Below are positions 32,601 to 40,000 of a stretch of 64,000 bases of DNA, in pieces (position 1 is the first letter of the stretch; the number at the start of each line of letters is the position of its first letter). This stretch comes from Thermoanaerobaculia bacterium (GTDB taxonomy: Bacteria; Acidobacteriota; Thermoanaerobaculia; Multivoradales; JAGPDF01), in the NCBI GenBank assembly GCA_018057705.1, contig JAGPDF010000009.1, positions 1 through 64,000 of the forward strand, read 5' to 3'. The notes beneath the pieces were generated by a model. That model did no database searches, was not told the origin of the DNA, and saw nothing but the letters and a program-made list of their open reading frames with translations. The position numbers and the translations under genes are program-made.

Positions 32601-35218
32601 CGCGCGACGCCGAGACCGGCGGCCTGACCTGGCTCGCGCGCCTGAAGGACGGCTTCGGAGAGATCGATCTCGGCACCATCGACGGTCCCGTCGCGGTTTC
32701 GGTCACCCCCGATGGCGCCCATGTCCTGGTGGCCGGGTCGCTGTCGGACACCCTGGCGGTCTTCGCCCGCGACGCCGTGACCGGCGCCCTGACGTTGCAG
32801 CAGGTCATGCGGGACAACGTCGCCGGCGTGGACGGTCTCGACCTCGTCCAGGCGCTCTCGGTCTCGCCGGGCGGCCAGTTCGTCTATGCCGCGGGCCTCG
32901 CTGACGACGCCATCGCGATCTTCGACCGCGACAGCGAAACCGGAGAGCTCGCCTTCTCGAGTCAGGTGAAGAACGGCGTGGCCGGGCTCACCGGGCTCGA
33001 CGGCGTGCGCGGGCTGGCGATGACGCCGGACGGGCTCTTCCTCTTCGCGACGAGCTACAACGACGACGCCGTCGCCATCTTCCGGCGCGACGGCTCGAGC
33101 GGCCTCCTCTTCCAGCTTCAGGTGGCGCGCGACGGTGTCGGCGGCTTCGCCGGCCTCGACGGCGCGCGCGCCATCGCCGTCTCTCCGGATGGCGCCAACC
33201 TCTACGCCCTGGGCGAACTGGGAGACGCCGTCGCGGTGCTCGAACGGGTCGGGCAGGCTAGCTGTGGCGCCGGCGGCGCGGCGGACATCGTGGATACGGT
33301 GGACATCGCGGTCGGCGGAGCGCTCACCTATACCGTCCTCGGCACCGTCGACTCGGCGGCGACCGGGCAGTTGATCAACACCGTAACGATCGCCATGCCG
33401 GCCGGGTCGACCAACGTCGGCGACGCGAGCGCCACCGACATCGACACGCTCACGCCGGTCGCCAATCTGGCGGTGACCAAGACCGACGGCGTCACCGAGG
33501 CCGTGCCGGGGACCGCCACGGTGTACCTGATCACAGTGACCAACAGCGGACCCTCCGACGCCCCGGCGACCGAGGTCACGGACACCCTTCCGGCCGAGAT
33601 CCTGTCGGCGACCTGGGCCTGCGAGGGAAATCTGGGCGGCAGCTGCGCCGCCTCGGGGTCCGGCGGCCTGGCCGCCGAGCTCGCCTCGCTGCCCGCCGGC
33701 GCCGAGGTCGTCTTCGCCCTCGCCGCGCTCATCGACCCGTCCGCGACCGGTCTTCTGGTCAACACGGCGAGCCTCCAGCCGGGCGCCGGGGTCACCGACC
33801 CGCTGCCGGGAGACGACAGCTCGACCGACACCGATCTCCTGGTGCCGGCGGCCGACCTCTCCCTGGTGAAGACCGTCGACGACCCGCTGGTCGAGATCGG
33901 CGATCCGATGCAGTTCACCCTGGCGGTGACCAACAACGGGCCGAGCACCGCCACCGGGCTCACCGTGATCGACCTCCTGCCGGGCGGCATGGTGGTCACG
34001 GGTGCGAGCGGCGCGGGCTGGCTCTGCACCCCGGCGGCCTCGTCGGTTTCCTGCACGCTCGCAGCCCTCGCTCCGGGAGCGACCTCTTCGATCCTGCTCG
34101 ACGCCAACGCGCCGGCGACCGCCGGCAACTACGTCAACGGCGCGAATGTCCAGGCAGCGACCGCCGACGCCAACGCCGCCAACAACACCGGCACGGTCAC
34201 GTTCGCGATCGTTGTCCTCGAACCCCCGACGGTGGCCTTCGTCGACACTGACGCCGGCACCGGCGACGCAGTGCTCGACGAGATGGAGACCGCGCTGGTC
34301 GAGATCGCCGAGATCACCGTCGGCTTCAGCGAAGAGCTGTTCGATCCGGCCGGCGACAGCGACCCGAACGACCCGAGCAATCCGGCGAGTTACCAGCTCG
34401 TCGCGGCCGGCCAGGACGGTCTGTTCGCCACTTCCGTCTGCGGAGCGGTGACGGGCGACGACGAGACAGTGGTGATCGACAGCGCGGCGTATGACGGTGG
34501 AGTCTCGGAGGCGACGCTCGGCCTCCAGGGCGGTGCGCCGCTCGCGGACGGGCTCTTCCGGCTCTTCGTCTGCGGCGCGGTCGAGGATCTCGACGGCAAT
34601 CCGCTCGACGGCAACGGCGACGGCGCCCCGGGTGACGACTTCATCCGCCACTTCCGGGTGCGGATCGCCAACCCGATCGATCGGCCGCACTTCGACTTCG
34701 CGACCGATCTCGACGCCTGGACCCTGACCACGGGCGGGGCGCTGGACATTGTCCACGATCCGCTGGATGCCGACGGCTTCCCGCTGTCGGGCTCGGCCCG
34801 CCTGCAGAACCTGTCGGGTGCGACGACGCTCCGGCTCCTGCAGTGCATGCCGCTGCCTCCGGAGGACCTCTATGTCCTCTCCGGCGAGGCCCGGATCGCC
34901 GCTTCGTCCGGGTCCGAGGTGCGGGTCACTGCCCAGGCCGAGTACATCGTCGGTACCTGCGTCTCGCCGACGACGATCTTCAGCACCTTCCCGACCGCTC
35001 CGGTCGAGGGTGACACCGCCGGTCTCTGGCGCCGCTTCGCGCGGCCGCTCGGAACGCCTCCGGTGGGTGCCTCTTCGATCCGGGTCAGCTTCCTTGCTGT
35101 GAGCGTGCCGGGCGACGCCTACGACGTGCGGTTGGACAATCTGATGCTGATGCCGACGATCTTCGCGGACGGCTTCGAAACCAGCGACACGAGCCGGTGG
35201 AGCGCGGCCGTCCCATGA
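20669..35218 (+). CDS. Giant secreted DUF11 protein with nested beta-propellers and FADGFE tail
   Basis: A 4849-residue exported protein. The signal peptide covers about residues 1-34 (RRTRGTLALLLGATLWAALG, cleavage near PLAAQ). The chain has about 13 DUF11 (Ig-like) domains, each opening like ADLSIVKT...VPGxxVxYTITVxNxGPS. Six are interrupted by YVTN/lactonase-like beta-propeller repeats (consensus VDGLDGASAVAVSPDGKHVY then VAG..DDAVAVFSRD), at residues about 474-846, 1257-2070, 2216-2612, 2699-3090, 3280-3688 and 3811-4198. Residues 4516-4849 are an Ig-like plus jelly-roll module ending IFADGFETSDTSRWSAAVP. The protein has no catalytic motif and is probably a surface or matrix component. 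ATG 20669 has AAGGGA 8 nt upstream; the open frame extends to 20480 but without a signal peptide. It is the first gene of a tightly packed same-strand cluster. Confidence 0.85.
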   Translation: MSVPPPRSDRRTRGTLALLLGATLWAALGGAVPLAAQPVLEIFSITHAPASVVAGSATNVVYTLDLRNTAAGASDDETAAVLDLPLGTSFLYQSEALPGTTCSVVAGPILRCQLGALGNGESRNGTLTLRVAASVAAGTLGANFSFYGTVDTTPDPETEDVTVTTSADLDVTVTMTAPVPNKVVPGNSVTYAIALTNNGPSDAAAVSLAFPAPAGFNTPVYGGDCAATPCNLGTIAALASRNVTVTFPVPDDYHLVTITSPVVYTATASSTTTDPVPGNDSDSASTAVEPQVDLSVVLSSTATSVTPGMPATYSIEVTKAGPSRLESVHIDDNQTLRLLGAYFTPSEGIFSATSLSPNWTGLDFTDSSTVTLTFSGWVSPAQPGATLLATIDVAPPAGVVDTSGANDSDSESDAIARLSDLSIVKTNNLSGLIPGQAVPYTITVANRGPSDIAAATVTDNFDAVRVSTVGWTCSVARALTDLGQLADGSGGVNGLDGASAVAVSGDGKHVYATASADNSVSLFQRDATTGLLTFGTSYTDGGTASAIQGASAIAISPGGGQVYVAGFGENAIEVFTRTPASGLLVSLDIERSSDPNLSAMTGPRGIAVAPDGRHVYVAAATGSAVVVFTRNTTTGALAWHSTVTNSSPGVSGMGGARAVAVSPDGRHVVVAGETSDGIAVFARNLATGALTFVEAKLDGANEGLNGASALAFSPAGDALYVAGFEDDAVVVFSRDLTAGQLAPQLSWSERETDGAGLPLADGLDGARGVEVSPDGSLVFVAGANDGKIAIFSRNTGGAQVHKLDFLDIAGLTSAVDLAISPAGEQVYGVGDVADLLGMFSETRGASCPVPGGSVLAFSQSAVIPAQSYVAYTAAAVLENDASGTLVNTATVAAPAGVDTNNANNSSTDSDPVGSEADITVTKTASPSSAVPGESVVYTVTVSNAGPANVSNASVTDLALASADYSSVSWSCVGQGGAVCGSPAGGSGNINAANLNLPAGGTVTYTINVTIATNAVGTACALATGNCAKNSATATIPVTFIDPTPADQTASVEVPISPKADLSISKTVLTPLGAIAAGAPLDFQIVVRNCGPSNVTGAFVQDILSIDYTGATWSCVASNGSCPVPANGSGNLTAANATVSLNGGNPATCAGAGQATFTISGAVVASPSTGVLSNVAKVIVPSGVFDPSLGNNTSSVQVVLEAETDIAIIKTDGTTAAVPGEAITYSITVFNTGPDDAQALVVEDIFPAALRNVSWTCNSEAPALGTLTYLEDQRQNSTTELGLLTGLDGTRDLAVAPGGSFVYATGAVEGALTTFSRDAADGGLAYLGRLLDNGTQGFLTIDGLGGARGLVVSPDGLNIYVAGESEDKIAVFTRNLATGQPTFIEAVTEGDVQSSGTVDGLDGAQDVALSPDGQHLYVVSPVDDSVTVLQRNASLSGTLSFREVEKDGAGGVDGIDGASGVRVSPDGKHVYVTGRDDNGIAVFRRETDSGSLDFGKLTFLQSLLDGGLGGTFLAGASGVEISPDGAFVYVAAATDDAVSVFGRNTTESSPDFGKLTFLSERHEGEASGLGGAATGLDGARQTLVSPDGQHLYVASAVSDATVVFQRNPATGSLKFIGVHRDEAISACVQPTTCIVHSLDGAGALAVDPSGANLYVAASEDDALTVYLRAGAPPSFAFTGGQPASNPPAPVINGVGGVSGLKAVTDVGVAGPHLYAVSFGDEVERGSIVAFSRDAANGELTLVNRLQDGSGGVDGLDGAAALAVYDDNVYVVSQGLNAGDNTLGVYQRNTTTGAVSFLELHRQGLLGVSGLFGASDVAVSSDGSHVYVVGRTPGSLAVFTRDAGNDGRLVFKESKITGAGGIVGLQGAQGLALSSDDRHIYVAASIDDAVAVFSRNTNGGDAANFGRVTQLQLLAGIPGLDRAMHVAASDDLSDTNGSRNIYVTGHTGDALVVFDRNVELASDDFGKLTLVQSFKDGVGGVEGLNGARAVAVSPDGKNVYVAAEDADAVAVFAREATGGTLVFVEAAFDGENGVDGIDQAYGIAISTNSLETYIAGFGDDAIALFRRASGSRCTGAGVGNLFDSGVEIAAGGQVVYTVHATIDPGATGTLVNEAYVTVPSAIQEPGPESSGLHPPGVCTDNTALPVIIGNNGCRDIDLLAPSTDLAIAKTDGDDVAVPGTEITYTITVRNHGPSNVVGAAVQDDLTNIFPDGATWTCVAAPSGTLTFLDDYVEGETLPGPQTVSGLLGAKSTAVSPDGEHVYATGLGGDSLAAFHLDGAAGTLAFVESYFDGVGGIDGLNGATDVLVSPDGKNVYVAGQVDDAVVVFTRQDNPLPPATFGKLTLLEMQQSPGVAGLDEPVALAMDAAGDTLYVAAANSNAITVFDRNPATGALTFVETLVDGVGSVEGLAGASSVAVSFDGEWVYATGENDDAIVVFDRDPGTGALDFAQTKVDGIGGVDGLSVARSVVVSPDDLNIYVAGSGDNAIAVFTRDLTLGALDPAVGTLTFREVVRDGVGGVDGLAGVSALAVSDDSGLGFHVYAAGSGENALGVFRRDASSSGRLTFVDAERDGFGPVNGLAGSSDVAISPDGAIVIAAGPVDDALALFRRPTDSSCSSGSDFDGPAIVLDDVVNIAADSQVLYRVTGQVDSELCQSYPCTAVDLVNTATVSAPTDSNAADNSDTDTDDLSPRADLEITKTDHISVLQGLAGASALAASPDGTAVYATGLLGDGVAAFTRTPATGALTFVESERDGAGGVDGLNGAAAVVVSGDGAQVYVAGSTDNALVAFSRDAATNKLTLLELERNGFGGVTGLLGPDGLALSSDGKHLYAAAAGSSSVAIFGRDANAASATFGKLDFLGEVRDGVDGADGLNLARGLALSPDGAHLYVVGEADNAVAIFARNDASGALSFVEFHRDGVAGVSGLAGARAVAVSPDGGQVYVAGGTANAVAHFTRQAGNASPDFGKLTFVSAYADGIGGVDGLQGAAAVLVSPDPFGSDPGGQHVYVAGSGEDAVAVFSRDGITGALTWSSAVRQGQSGVEGLAKPVALLASPDAAHLYAAGSEDGAVVTFERDWDGSSGTGALAFVEGDADGDGTVAPGETISYDIVVTNHGPSGVRGALVTDVFPGELENVEWECFSLALGAVCLNGSDGVGDLVNKEVRLPAGSQLLITATGTIKPGVTGTIVNTATIAAPSGFIELAPTNNSATDGDTELERRADLRIEKIACSDPLDCVATEVSELVPGTTIHYQIRVDNDGLSDVEGATVSDVLSELLSDAVWSCVAAPVPGLLSPLPPAAAVHDGDDIDDISRSCALLPLALVDGLDGARALTVSPDGLNIYVASATDNAVAIFRRDLRNGTVQFTGLVIDGEAVRDAGCVVTGAVDGLLSASDVEVSPDGLHAYVTGELDDAVAVFERQAVTGNLAFVHFLRDSVGGVNGLGNVRGAALSPDGKHLYTAAASDNGVGIFARDALTGELSYLGIRVDGASQAPLTLDGLGGASAVAVSPDGAHVYVAGTTDDGVAVFTRDAGSGLLTFVEAQKDGFGGVDGLAGASALALSEDGLHLYATGADDNAVAVFGRDAATGALTFVEAIVDGFGGAEGLAGASGVAVSPGGEHVYVAGPADSAVAVLARNRGTGELSALPRAEDGAGGVDGLAGVRAVVVSPDGDQVYGAGAGEDALALLRRGDGSRCTASGFGSIVDTVDITAGGSVVYTLSAGLSPAATGELLNTARITEPGNVIDAQQANNVVVHGATLTPEVDLTLTKDDGQTEAIPGLPVTYTIVLANAGPSDLADGVLEDLFPAIFEEPAWSCVATSAVAFREAEVNGTGGVTGMDAPRGVVIAPDPDGAFGPATGGDFVYIASRASNALDLFARDAGDQGKLAFVASYVDGAGGLDGFGGAGGVAISPDGLHLYATGATDDAVAVFSRDTATGLLTAVEVQRESDEAVDGLDGAAAVAVSPDGGHVYVVSLDDDALVVFARDAETGGLTWLARLKDGFGEIDLGTIDGPVAVSVTPDGAHVLVAGSLSDTLAVFARDAVTGALTLQQVMRDNVAGVDGLDLVQALSVSPGGQFVYAAGLADDAIAIFDRDSETGELAFSSQVKNGVAGLTGLDGVRGLAMTPDGLFLFATSYNDDAVAIFRRDGSSGLLFQLQVARDGVGGFAGLDGARAIAVSPDGANLYALGELGDAVAVLERVGQASCGAGGAADIVDTVDIAVGGALTYTVLGTVDSAATGQLINTVTIAMPAGSTNVGDASATDIDTLTPVANLAVTKTDGVTEAVPGTATVYLITVTNSGPSDAPATEVTDTLPAEILSATWACEGNLGGSCAASGSGGLAAELASLPAGAEVVFALAALIDPSATGLLVNTASLQPGAGVTDPLPGDDSSTDTDLLVPAADLSLVKTVDDPLVEIGDPMQFTLAVTNNGPSTATGLTVIDLLPGGMVVTGASGAGWLCTPAASSVSCTLAALAPGATSSILLDANAPATAGNYVNGANVQAATADANAANNTGTVTFAIVVLEPPTVAFVDTDAGTGDAVLDEMETALVEIAEITVGFSEELFDPAGDSDPNDPSNPASYQLVAAGQDGLFATSVCGAVTGDDETVVIDSAAYDGGVSEATLGLQGGAPLADGLFRLFVCGAVEDLDGNPLDGNGDGAPGDDFIRHFRVRIANPIDRPHFDFATDLDAWTLTTGGALDIVHDPLDADGFPLSGSARLQNLSGATTLRLLQCMPLPPEDLYVLSGEARIAASSGSEVRVTAQAEYIVGTCVSPTTIFSTFPTAPVEGDTAGLWRRFARPLGTPPVGASSIRVSFLAVSVPGDAYDVRLDNLMLMPTIFADGFETSDTSRWSAAVP
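22088..23206 (+). repeat. Nested propeller 1 (373 residues) in DUF11 Cys-Cys loop
   Basis: About eight YVTN-like repeats lie between the Cys of VGWTC and the Cys of GASCPV, the two cysteines that are separated by only a few residues in uninterrupted DUF11 domains of the same protein. Confidence 0.75.
24437..26878 (+). repeat. Nested propeller 2, double length (814 residues)
   Basis: Inserted between VSWTC and GSRCTG. At about twice the length of the other inserts it probably holds two propellers. It contains Cys-bearing blades (SACVQPTTCIVH) not seen in the other inserts. Confidence 0.7.
27314..28504 (+). repeat. Nested propeller 3 (397 residues)
   Basis: Inserted between ATWTC and DSSCSSG of the eighth DUF11 domain, with the same blade consensus as the others. 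Confidence 0.75.
28763..29938 (+). repeat. Nested propeller 4 (about 392 residues) in a different loop
   Basis: Here the domain opening ADLEITKTD is interrupted and resumes as GDGTVAPGETISYDIVVTNH, so the insertion is between the first and second strands of DUF11, not in the Cys loop. The downstream WEC...VC loop of this domain is uninterrupted. Confidence 0.7.
30506..31732 (+). repeat. Nested propeller 5 (409 residues)
   Basis: Inserted between AVWSC and GSRCTAS. Its early part contains SRSCALLPLALVDGL, an extra Cys, and blades with longer hairpins. Confidence 0.75.
32099..33262 (+). repeat. Nested propeller 6 (388 residues)
   Basis: Inserted between PAWSC and QASCGAGG of the eleventh DUF11 domain, with the same blade consensus. 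Confidence 0.75.
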
Positions 35219-35256
35219 GACTAGCGAACCTGAGTGGATTTGCCGGAGAGCCGACG

Positions 35257-37032
35257 ATGACCCTGACCGCCCGACGATTGCAGGCGTTGACGATGCTGCT
35301 GCTGGGAGTCGCTTGCGTGACACAGGCTCGCGCCGCCGTGACCGACGTCACGCAGACTTTCGTTCTCCAGCCGGGATGGAACTCGGTCTTCCTCGAGGTG
35401 CGGCCGGAGCCGAACGACACCGAGTCGGTCTTCGGCGGGCTACCGCTCGCCAGCGCCTGGACCTGGAATCCGGCCGGTCCCAAGGTCGAATTCATCGACG
35501 ATCCGACGGAACAGATGGTGCCGAGCCAACAGTGGCTGGGATACTTCCCGCGACCGCGGCCGGAGTCGATCCTGACCAATCTCTTCGCTGTGCAGGCCAA
35601 TCGCGCCTATCTCTTGAAGATCGACGGCAACGTGCCGGTGACCTGGACGGTGACCGGCACGCCGGAGGTCCAGAGCTACCGCTGGGCACCCGACAGCTTC
35701 AATCTGGTCGGCTTTCCGGTCGATCCGCAGCAGCAGCCAACCTTCGGCCAGTTTCTCGCGCCGTCGCCGGCGCACACCGGGCAGCCGATCTACCGCCTGG
35801 TCGCCGGGCAGTGGCAGGAGGTGACCAACCCTTTCAGTACCGCGATTCGCTCGGGCGAGGCCTACTGGGTTTACTCGAAGGGGCCGTCGGACTACAGCGG
35901 CCCCATCGCCATCGACCTCGAATCGGGCAAGACCGTCGATTTCGGTGGGGGGCGGGACAAATCGCGCCTGCGGCTGCGAAACCTCACCACGGCTCCGGTT
36001 TCGATCTCGCTTCGTCAGGTTCCGGGGTCGGCTCCCATCCCGCTGGCGATCTCCCTGTTCGATGAGGATTCGGGAGAGTTTGCCTGGCCGACGCTGCCCT
36101 CGAACTACGGACAGCCCGTTTTGCCGGAGGGGGAATGGCTGCTCGATCTCGCGCCCCGGCGAGCGGGCTTTACCGCGCCGGAGGTGGGCACGGTGATCGA
36201 GATCCGGGACGGCTTCGGCTTCCGGCGCCTGCTCGCGGTGACGGCCCGATCGACTTTCGCTCCGCCGGCGTTTCAAGCCCTTCGCGCGCAGGCCGGTGGC
36301 AACACCGCGCTGGCCATGACCGGCCCTGTGATCCATCCGTTCGCCGGTCTCTGGGTGGGAAGAGTGGCGGTGGTGCTCGTCAGCCAGGCGCAGACCGGCT
36401 CGGAGATTCCGACTCCGACCGGCGCGCCGTTCACCTACCGCCTGATGATTCACGTCGACTCGAACGGTACCGCGCGCCTCCTGAAGGAGGTCATTCAGCT
36501 CTGGAAAGATGGGACTCGTATACCCGATCCTGAGAACCCAGGACTCTTCCTGATCGACGAGCCGGGACATTTCGTGCTGCTGACGGACGACAGTCTCATC
36601 CAGAACTACAGCGGCGCAGTCCTCCGCGACGGTGAGCCGGTAGGCTATCGCGTGAGCACGACCGCCTACGACTTCGAGCCGCAATCGCTGGTCATGTCGG
36701 GTTCCTTCTCGCCCACGGGCACCCTGGAGGCGTCGATCACTCTCGACGCCGAGGCGCCGACCAATCCGTTCCGGCACAAGTACCACCCGGACCACAACAA
36801 CCGCAACGAGCTCTACACGCTGTTTCTCGAGGAGGCCTATCCGGTGTCGCGGGAGATGACCTTCACCTTTTCCCCCACCGACCCCGGCGGCGGTTCCGAC
36901 GCGAGCTACGGATCGAACCTGCTCGGCGGCAGCTACCGGGAACGCCTCGGTGGCCTGCATCGCAACGACATCGTCGTGGAGGGGCTGTTCCTCCTCAGTC
37001 GCATCTCGGCCTCTCCGGACCTGAACCAGTGA
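35257..37032 (+). CDS. Secreted protein of unknown function, second gene of the giant operon
   Basis: A 591-residue exported protein with a signal peptide at about 1-27 (RRLQALTMLLLGVACVTQA). I do not recognise a named family. The mature N-terminus reads FVLQPGWNSVFLEVRPEP, with conserved-looking aromatic and Gly positions, and further on there are DSFNLVGFPV, GEAYWVYSKG and a C-terminal NPFRHKYHPDHNNRNELY segment. It is beta-rich, has no membrane helix after the signal, and lacks the FADGFE tail of the first and fourth proteins of the cluster. ATG 35257 was chosen because GGAGAG lies 8 nt upstream and the signal peptide starts there; an earlier ATG at 35215 overlaps the preceding stop. It sits 38 nt after the giant gene and 58 nt before the next. 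Confidence 0.75.
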   Translation: MTLTARRLQALTMLLLGVACVTQARAAVTDVTQTFVLQPGWNSVFLEVRPEPNDTESVFGGLPLASAWTWNPAGPKVEFIDDPTEQMVPSQQWLGYFPRPRPESILTNLFAVQANRAYLLKIDGNVPVTWTVTGTPEVQSYRWAPDSFNLVGFPVDPQQQPTFGQFLAPSPAHTGQPIYRLVAGQWQEVTNPFSTAIRSGEAYWVYSKGPSDYSGPIAIDLESGKTVDFGGGRDKSRLRLRNLTTAPVSISLRQVPGSAPIPLAISLFDEDSGEFAWPTLPSNYGQPVLPEGEWLLDLAPRRAGFTAPEVGTVIEIRDGFGFRRLLAVTARSTFAPPAFQALRAQAGGNTALAMTGPVIHPFAGLWVGRVAVVLVSQAQTGSEIPTPTGAPFTYRLMIHVDSNGTARLLKEVIQLWKDGTRIPDPENPGLFLIDEPGHFVLLTDDSLIQNYSGAVLRDGEPVGYRVSTTAYDFEPQSLVMSGSFSPTGTLEASITLDAEAPTNPFRHKYHPDHNNRNELYTLFLEEAYPVSREMTFTFSPTDPGGGSDASYGSNLLGGSYRERLGGLHRNDIVVEGLFLLSRISASPDLNQ

Positions 37033-37090
37033 AGGGTCATCGAGAAAAGTCGGTCAAAATTTCGTGGATTGGCATCTGGAGGCTGGGCTC

Positions 37091-40000
37091 ATGACTGTTG
37101 CGAACCGTTCCCGCGCACTCGTCGCAAGGCTCGCTTGCGCTCTCGCGATGGCCGCATCGGCTCCTGAAGTCTTCGCGCTCTGGCCCGCCAGCGGCGGCGG
37201 CCCCTTGAACGACTCGGCTTTCGCGACCGTGACCGACCAGAGCGGCAACATCTACGTCGCCGGCGAGTTCCGCGGTGTCGCCAATTTCGGGGGGACGGAC
37301 TACTCGGCGGAGGGGCTGTCGGACCTCTTCGTGGCCAAGTACTCTCCGGACGGAGCGTTGATCTACGTGCGCACCGCCGGTGGCCCCTCGGTCGACCGCG
37401 CCACGGCGCTCGCCGTGGACGCCGCCCAGAACGTCTACCTGACCGGCTACTTCACGACCTCGGCGGGGTTCAAGAACCTGCCGTCGAGCGGCGTCGCCAC
37501 GGTCAACCTCCCGGACCCCGGCAATGACGAGGATTTCGATCGGCACGAGTGGTTCATCGCGCGCCTGGCGCCCAACGGGGATTGGTCCTGGGCGCGCCAG
37601 ATCGGTGGCCCAGGACAGGACGAGGGCTACGGCATCGCGATCGCGCCGGGCGTCGAGGATCCGAACAATCCGATCGCCGACGGCGTGATCGCCGTCGGTC
37701 GCACGAGCTGTGCGCACCTCTTCGAAAGCGACGGCGACATCTCTCCCATCGGCTCGCTCTCCTGCGGCAGATCCTCCGGTGTCGCGGTGCGGCTCGACAC
37801 GGCGGGCAACTGGGTCTGGGCCCTCGAGGCCGGACAGGCCAACGCCAGCGAATGGCTGACCGGCGTCGCGATCGACGCCAACGGCCTGGTCTACGTCTCG
37901 GGTCTCTACCAGGAGACGACGAGCATCGCCACCGGGCCGCCGACCGCCCTGCCGTTCACCGGCGTCGCCGCCGGCGGGACGCTCGAGTTCTGGCAGAAGC
38001 GCGACTTCGAGAGCGCCGGCACCTGCTGGGACTCCGGCGTGCTCGAGTACAGCAGCGATGCGGTGAACTGGTACGACATCCTCTCCGGCGAGGGCGACAA
38101 CGATCCGTCCACGTCGACGGGCAATCCGGCGCGGTTCACGGCCAACGGCTACAACGGCGCCACTGTGCCCAGCGGCAATCCACTCAGCGGCCGTCAGGCC
38201 TGGTGCCACCCGAACGGCGGCTATCTCAAGACGACCGTCAATCTCGCCGACTTCTCCAGCCAGAGCGTGCGTTTCCGCTGGCGCTTCGGTTCCGACGCCA
38301 GCGTCGGACACATCGGCTGGAAGATCGATGACGTGAAGATTCTCGACGGCGGCTCGAACGTTCTGTTTGCGGACGACATCGAGTCCGGTCCCGGCAAGTG
38401 GTCGGTCTCTTCGCCGACGCCTACCTCATCCCCCTGGGCGACGTCCACGGGCGATCCTCACGCGGGCTCGACTTCCTGGTTCCTGCCCGACCCGCCGCTG
38501 GTTTCCGACCATCGCCTGCAGATGCTGAATGCGGTGGCGTTGCCGGAGGGCAAACCCTCCTACTTCGTCGCCAAGATCGGTGGCACCGAGGTCAATTCCC
38601 CGTTCTGGCAGTGGGCGACTCCGATGGGGCAGGGGATCTCGATCGGCGGCATCGCTGTCAACGACGCCGGCAAGCTCTTCGTCGCCGGAACGTCGGAGAA
38701 CGCTCCGTCGACTTTCGGGGGCCAATCGCTCGCCACCAACGGCGCCTTTCTCGCGCGCCTGCAGGACAACGGCGGCAGCTTCACCTGGGACTGGGTGCGT
38801 GGCGCGACGGGAGGACAGGGCAGGGCGGTGGCGGTGGCCGCGGACGGCGATGCCTTCCTGTTCGGTCAGTACGCGTCGAACACCACGACATTCGACCCGG
38901 TTCAGACCCTTGCGGAAGACGACACCTCGACCACCGGTCCGGTGACCCTCCCGACGTTCGGCGGAGCCCGGGATCTCTTCGTGGCGCGGATCGCCTCCGC
39001 CGGCTCGAAGTGGCGTTGGGTGCAGACCGCCCATCCGGCAGGAGGCACCGAGACGGCCAGCGGCATCGCCGCGGGGACCAACGATCAGCTCTACGTCGTG
39101 GGCGACTTCGACGACGAGACGACCTTCGGCGAGGTGATCCTCGCGCCGCAGGGCGGCAGTGATGTCTTCATCGCCAACCTCGGGGCCCGGACCGGTGAGT
39201 GGTTCGAGGTCGACTTCCAGAACTGGATCGTCGGCCAGGAGGTTTTGCCGCCCGCCGGTGTCGGTTGTCTGACCGATCCGGTGGCAGCGATCCCCGACAT
39301 CGTCATCGCCGGCGGCGGGCAGGCGCTGCAGAACTACTTCTACTGGAGTCCACCCGGAAGCCATCCTGGAGACGGCAACGGACATCTCTATGCCGTGCAG
39401 CCGGTCGACGCGGAGATCAAGTGGAAGGTAACCTGCACGCTCACCGATTCGGCAAGGATCATCCAGACCGGGCGGAGCTCGTGGCCGCGCCACTCGGGTA
39501 GCGGTGAGCTGTTCTACTGTGGCGACGCCGTGGTGCCGCCTGCCGTGGCCCCGGGCTCCTGCATCCAGGCCCATATCGCGGGGGCTCCGGTCGAGATCGA
39601 ACCGGCGGGCAGCGGCATCGCCTACGCGGCCCAGGTGACGCTCTCCCTTCCCGAGCGCAGCACCGATGCCACGGTGACGGTCGGCGGCGAGTTCCAGTCG
39701 CGCTTCACGGCGACCGTGCCGGGATACAGCGTGATTCTGTACACCGGCTTCCCGCCGTCGCGGGATCTCCAGTCCCACCCGCCGATCATCCAGATCATCC
39801 GATCGCTGCCGTACGACACCGGAATCTCCGTCAACGGATCGCCGGTCTTCACCGACGCCGTGTCCTGCAGGATCGGGGAGGAGATCTTCGAGCCGACGCA
39901 TGCGGACCATGGCGGCAAGAACGGCTTCGTCGTCTTCGATCGCGCCTACTTCGACGGCGACGGGCCGGACCGTGCCTACGACCGCGCCACCCGGCTCGGC

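Noticed and set aside
22100-33250. Possible CRISPR or satellite array because of regular repeats of about 145 bp
   Set aside because: The repeats keep the reading frame and vary like protein blades; there are no identical short repeats with unique spacers.
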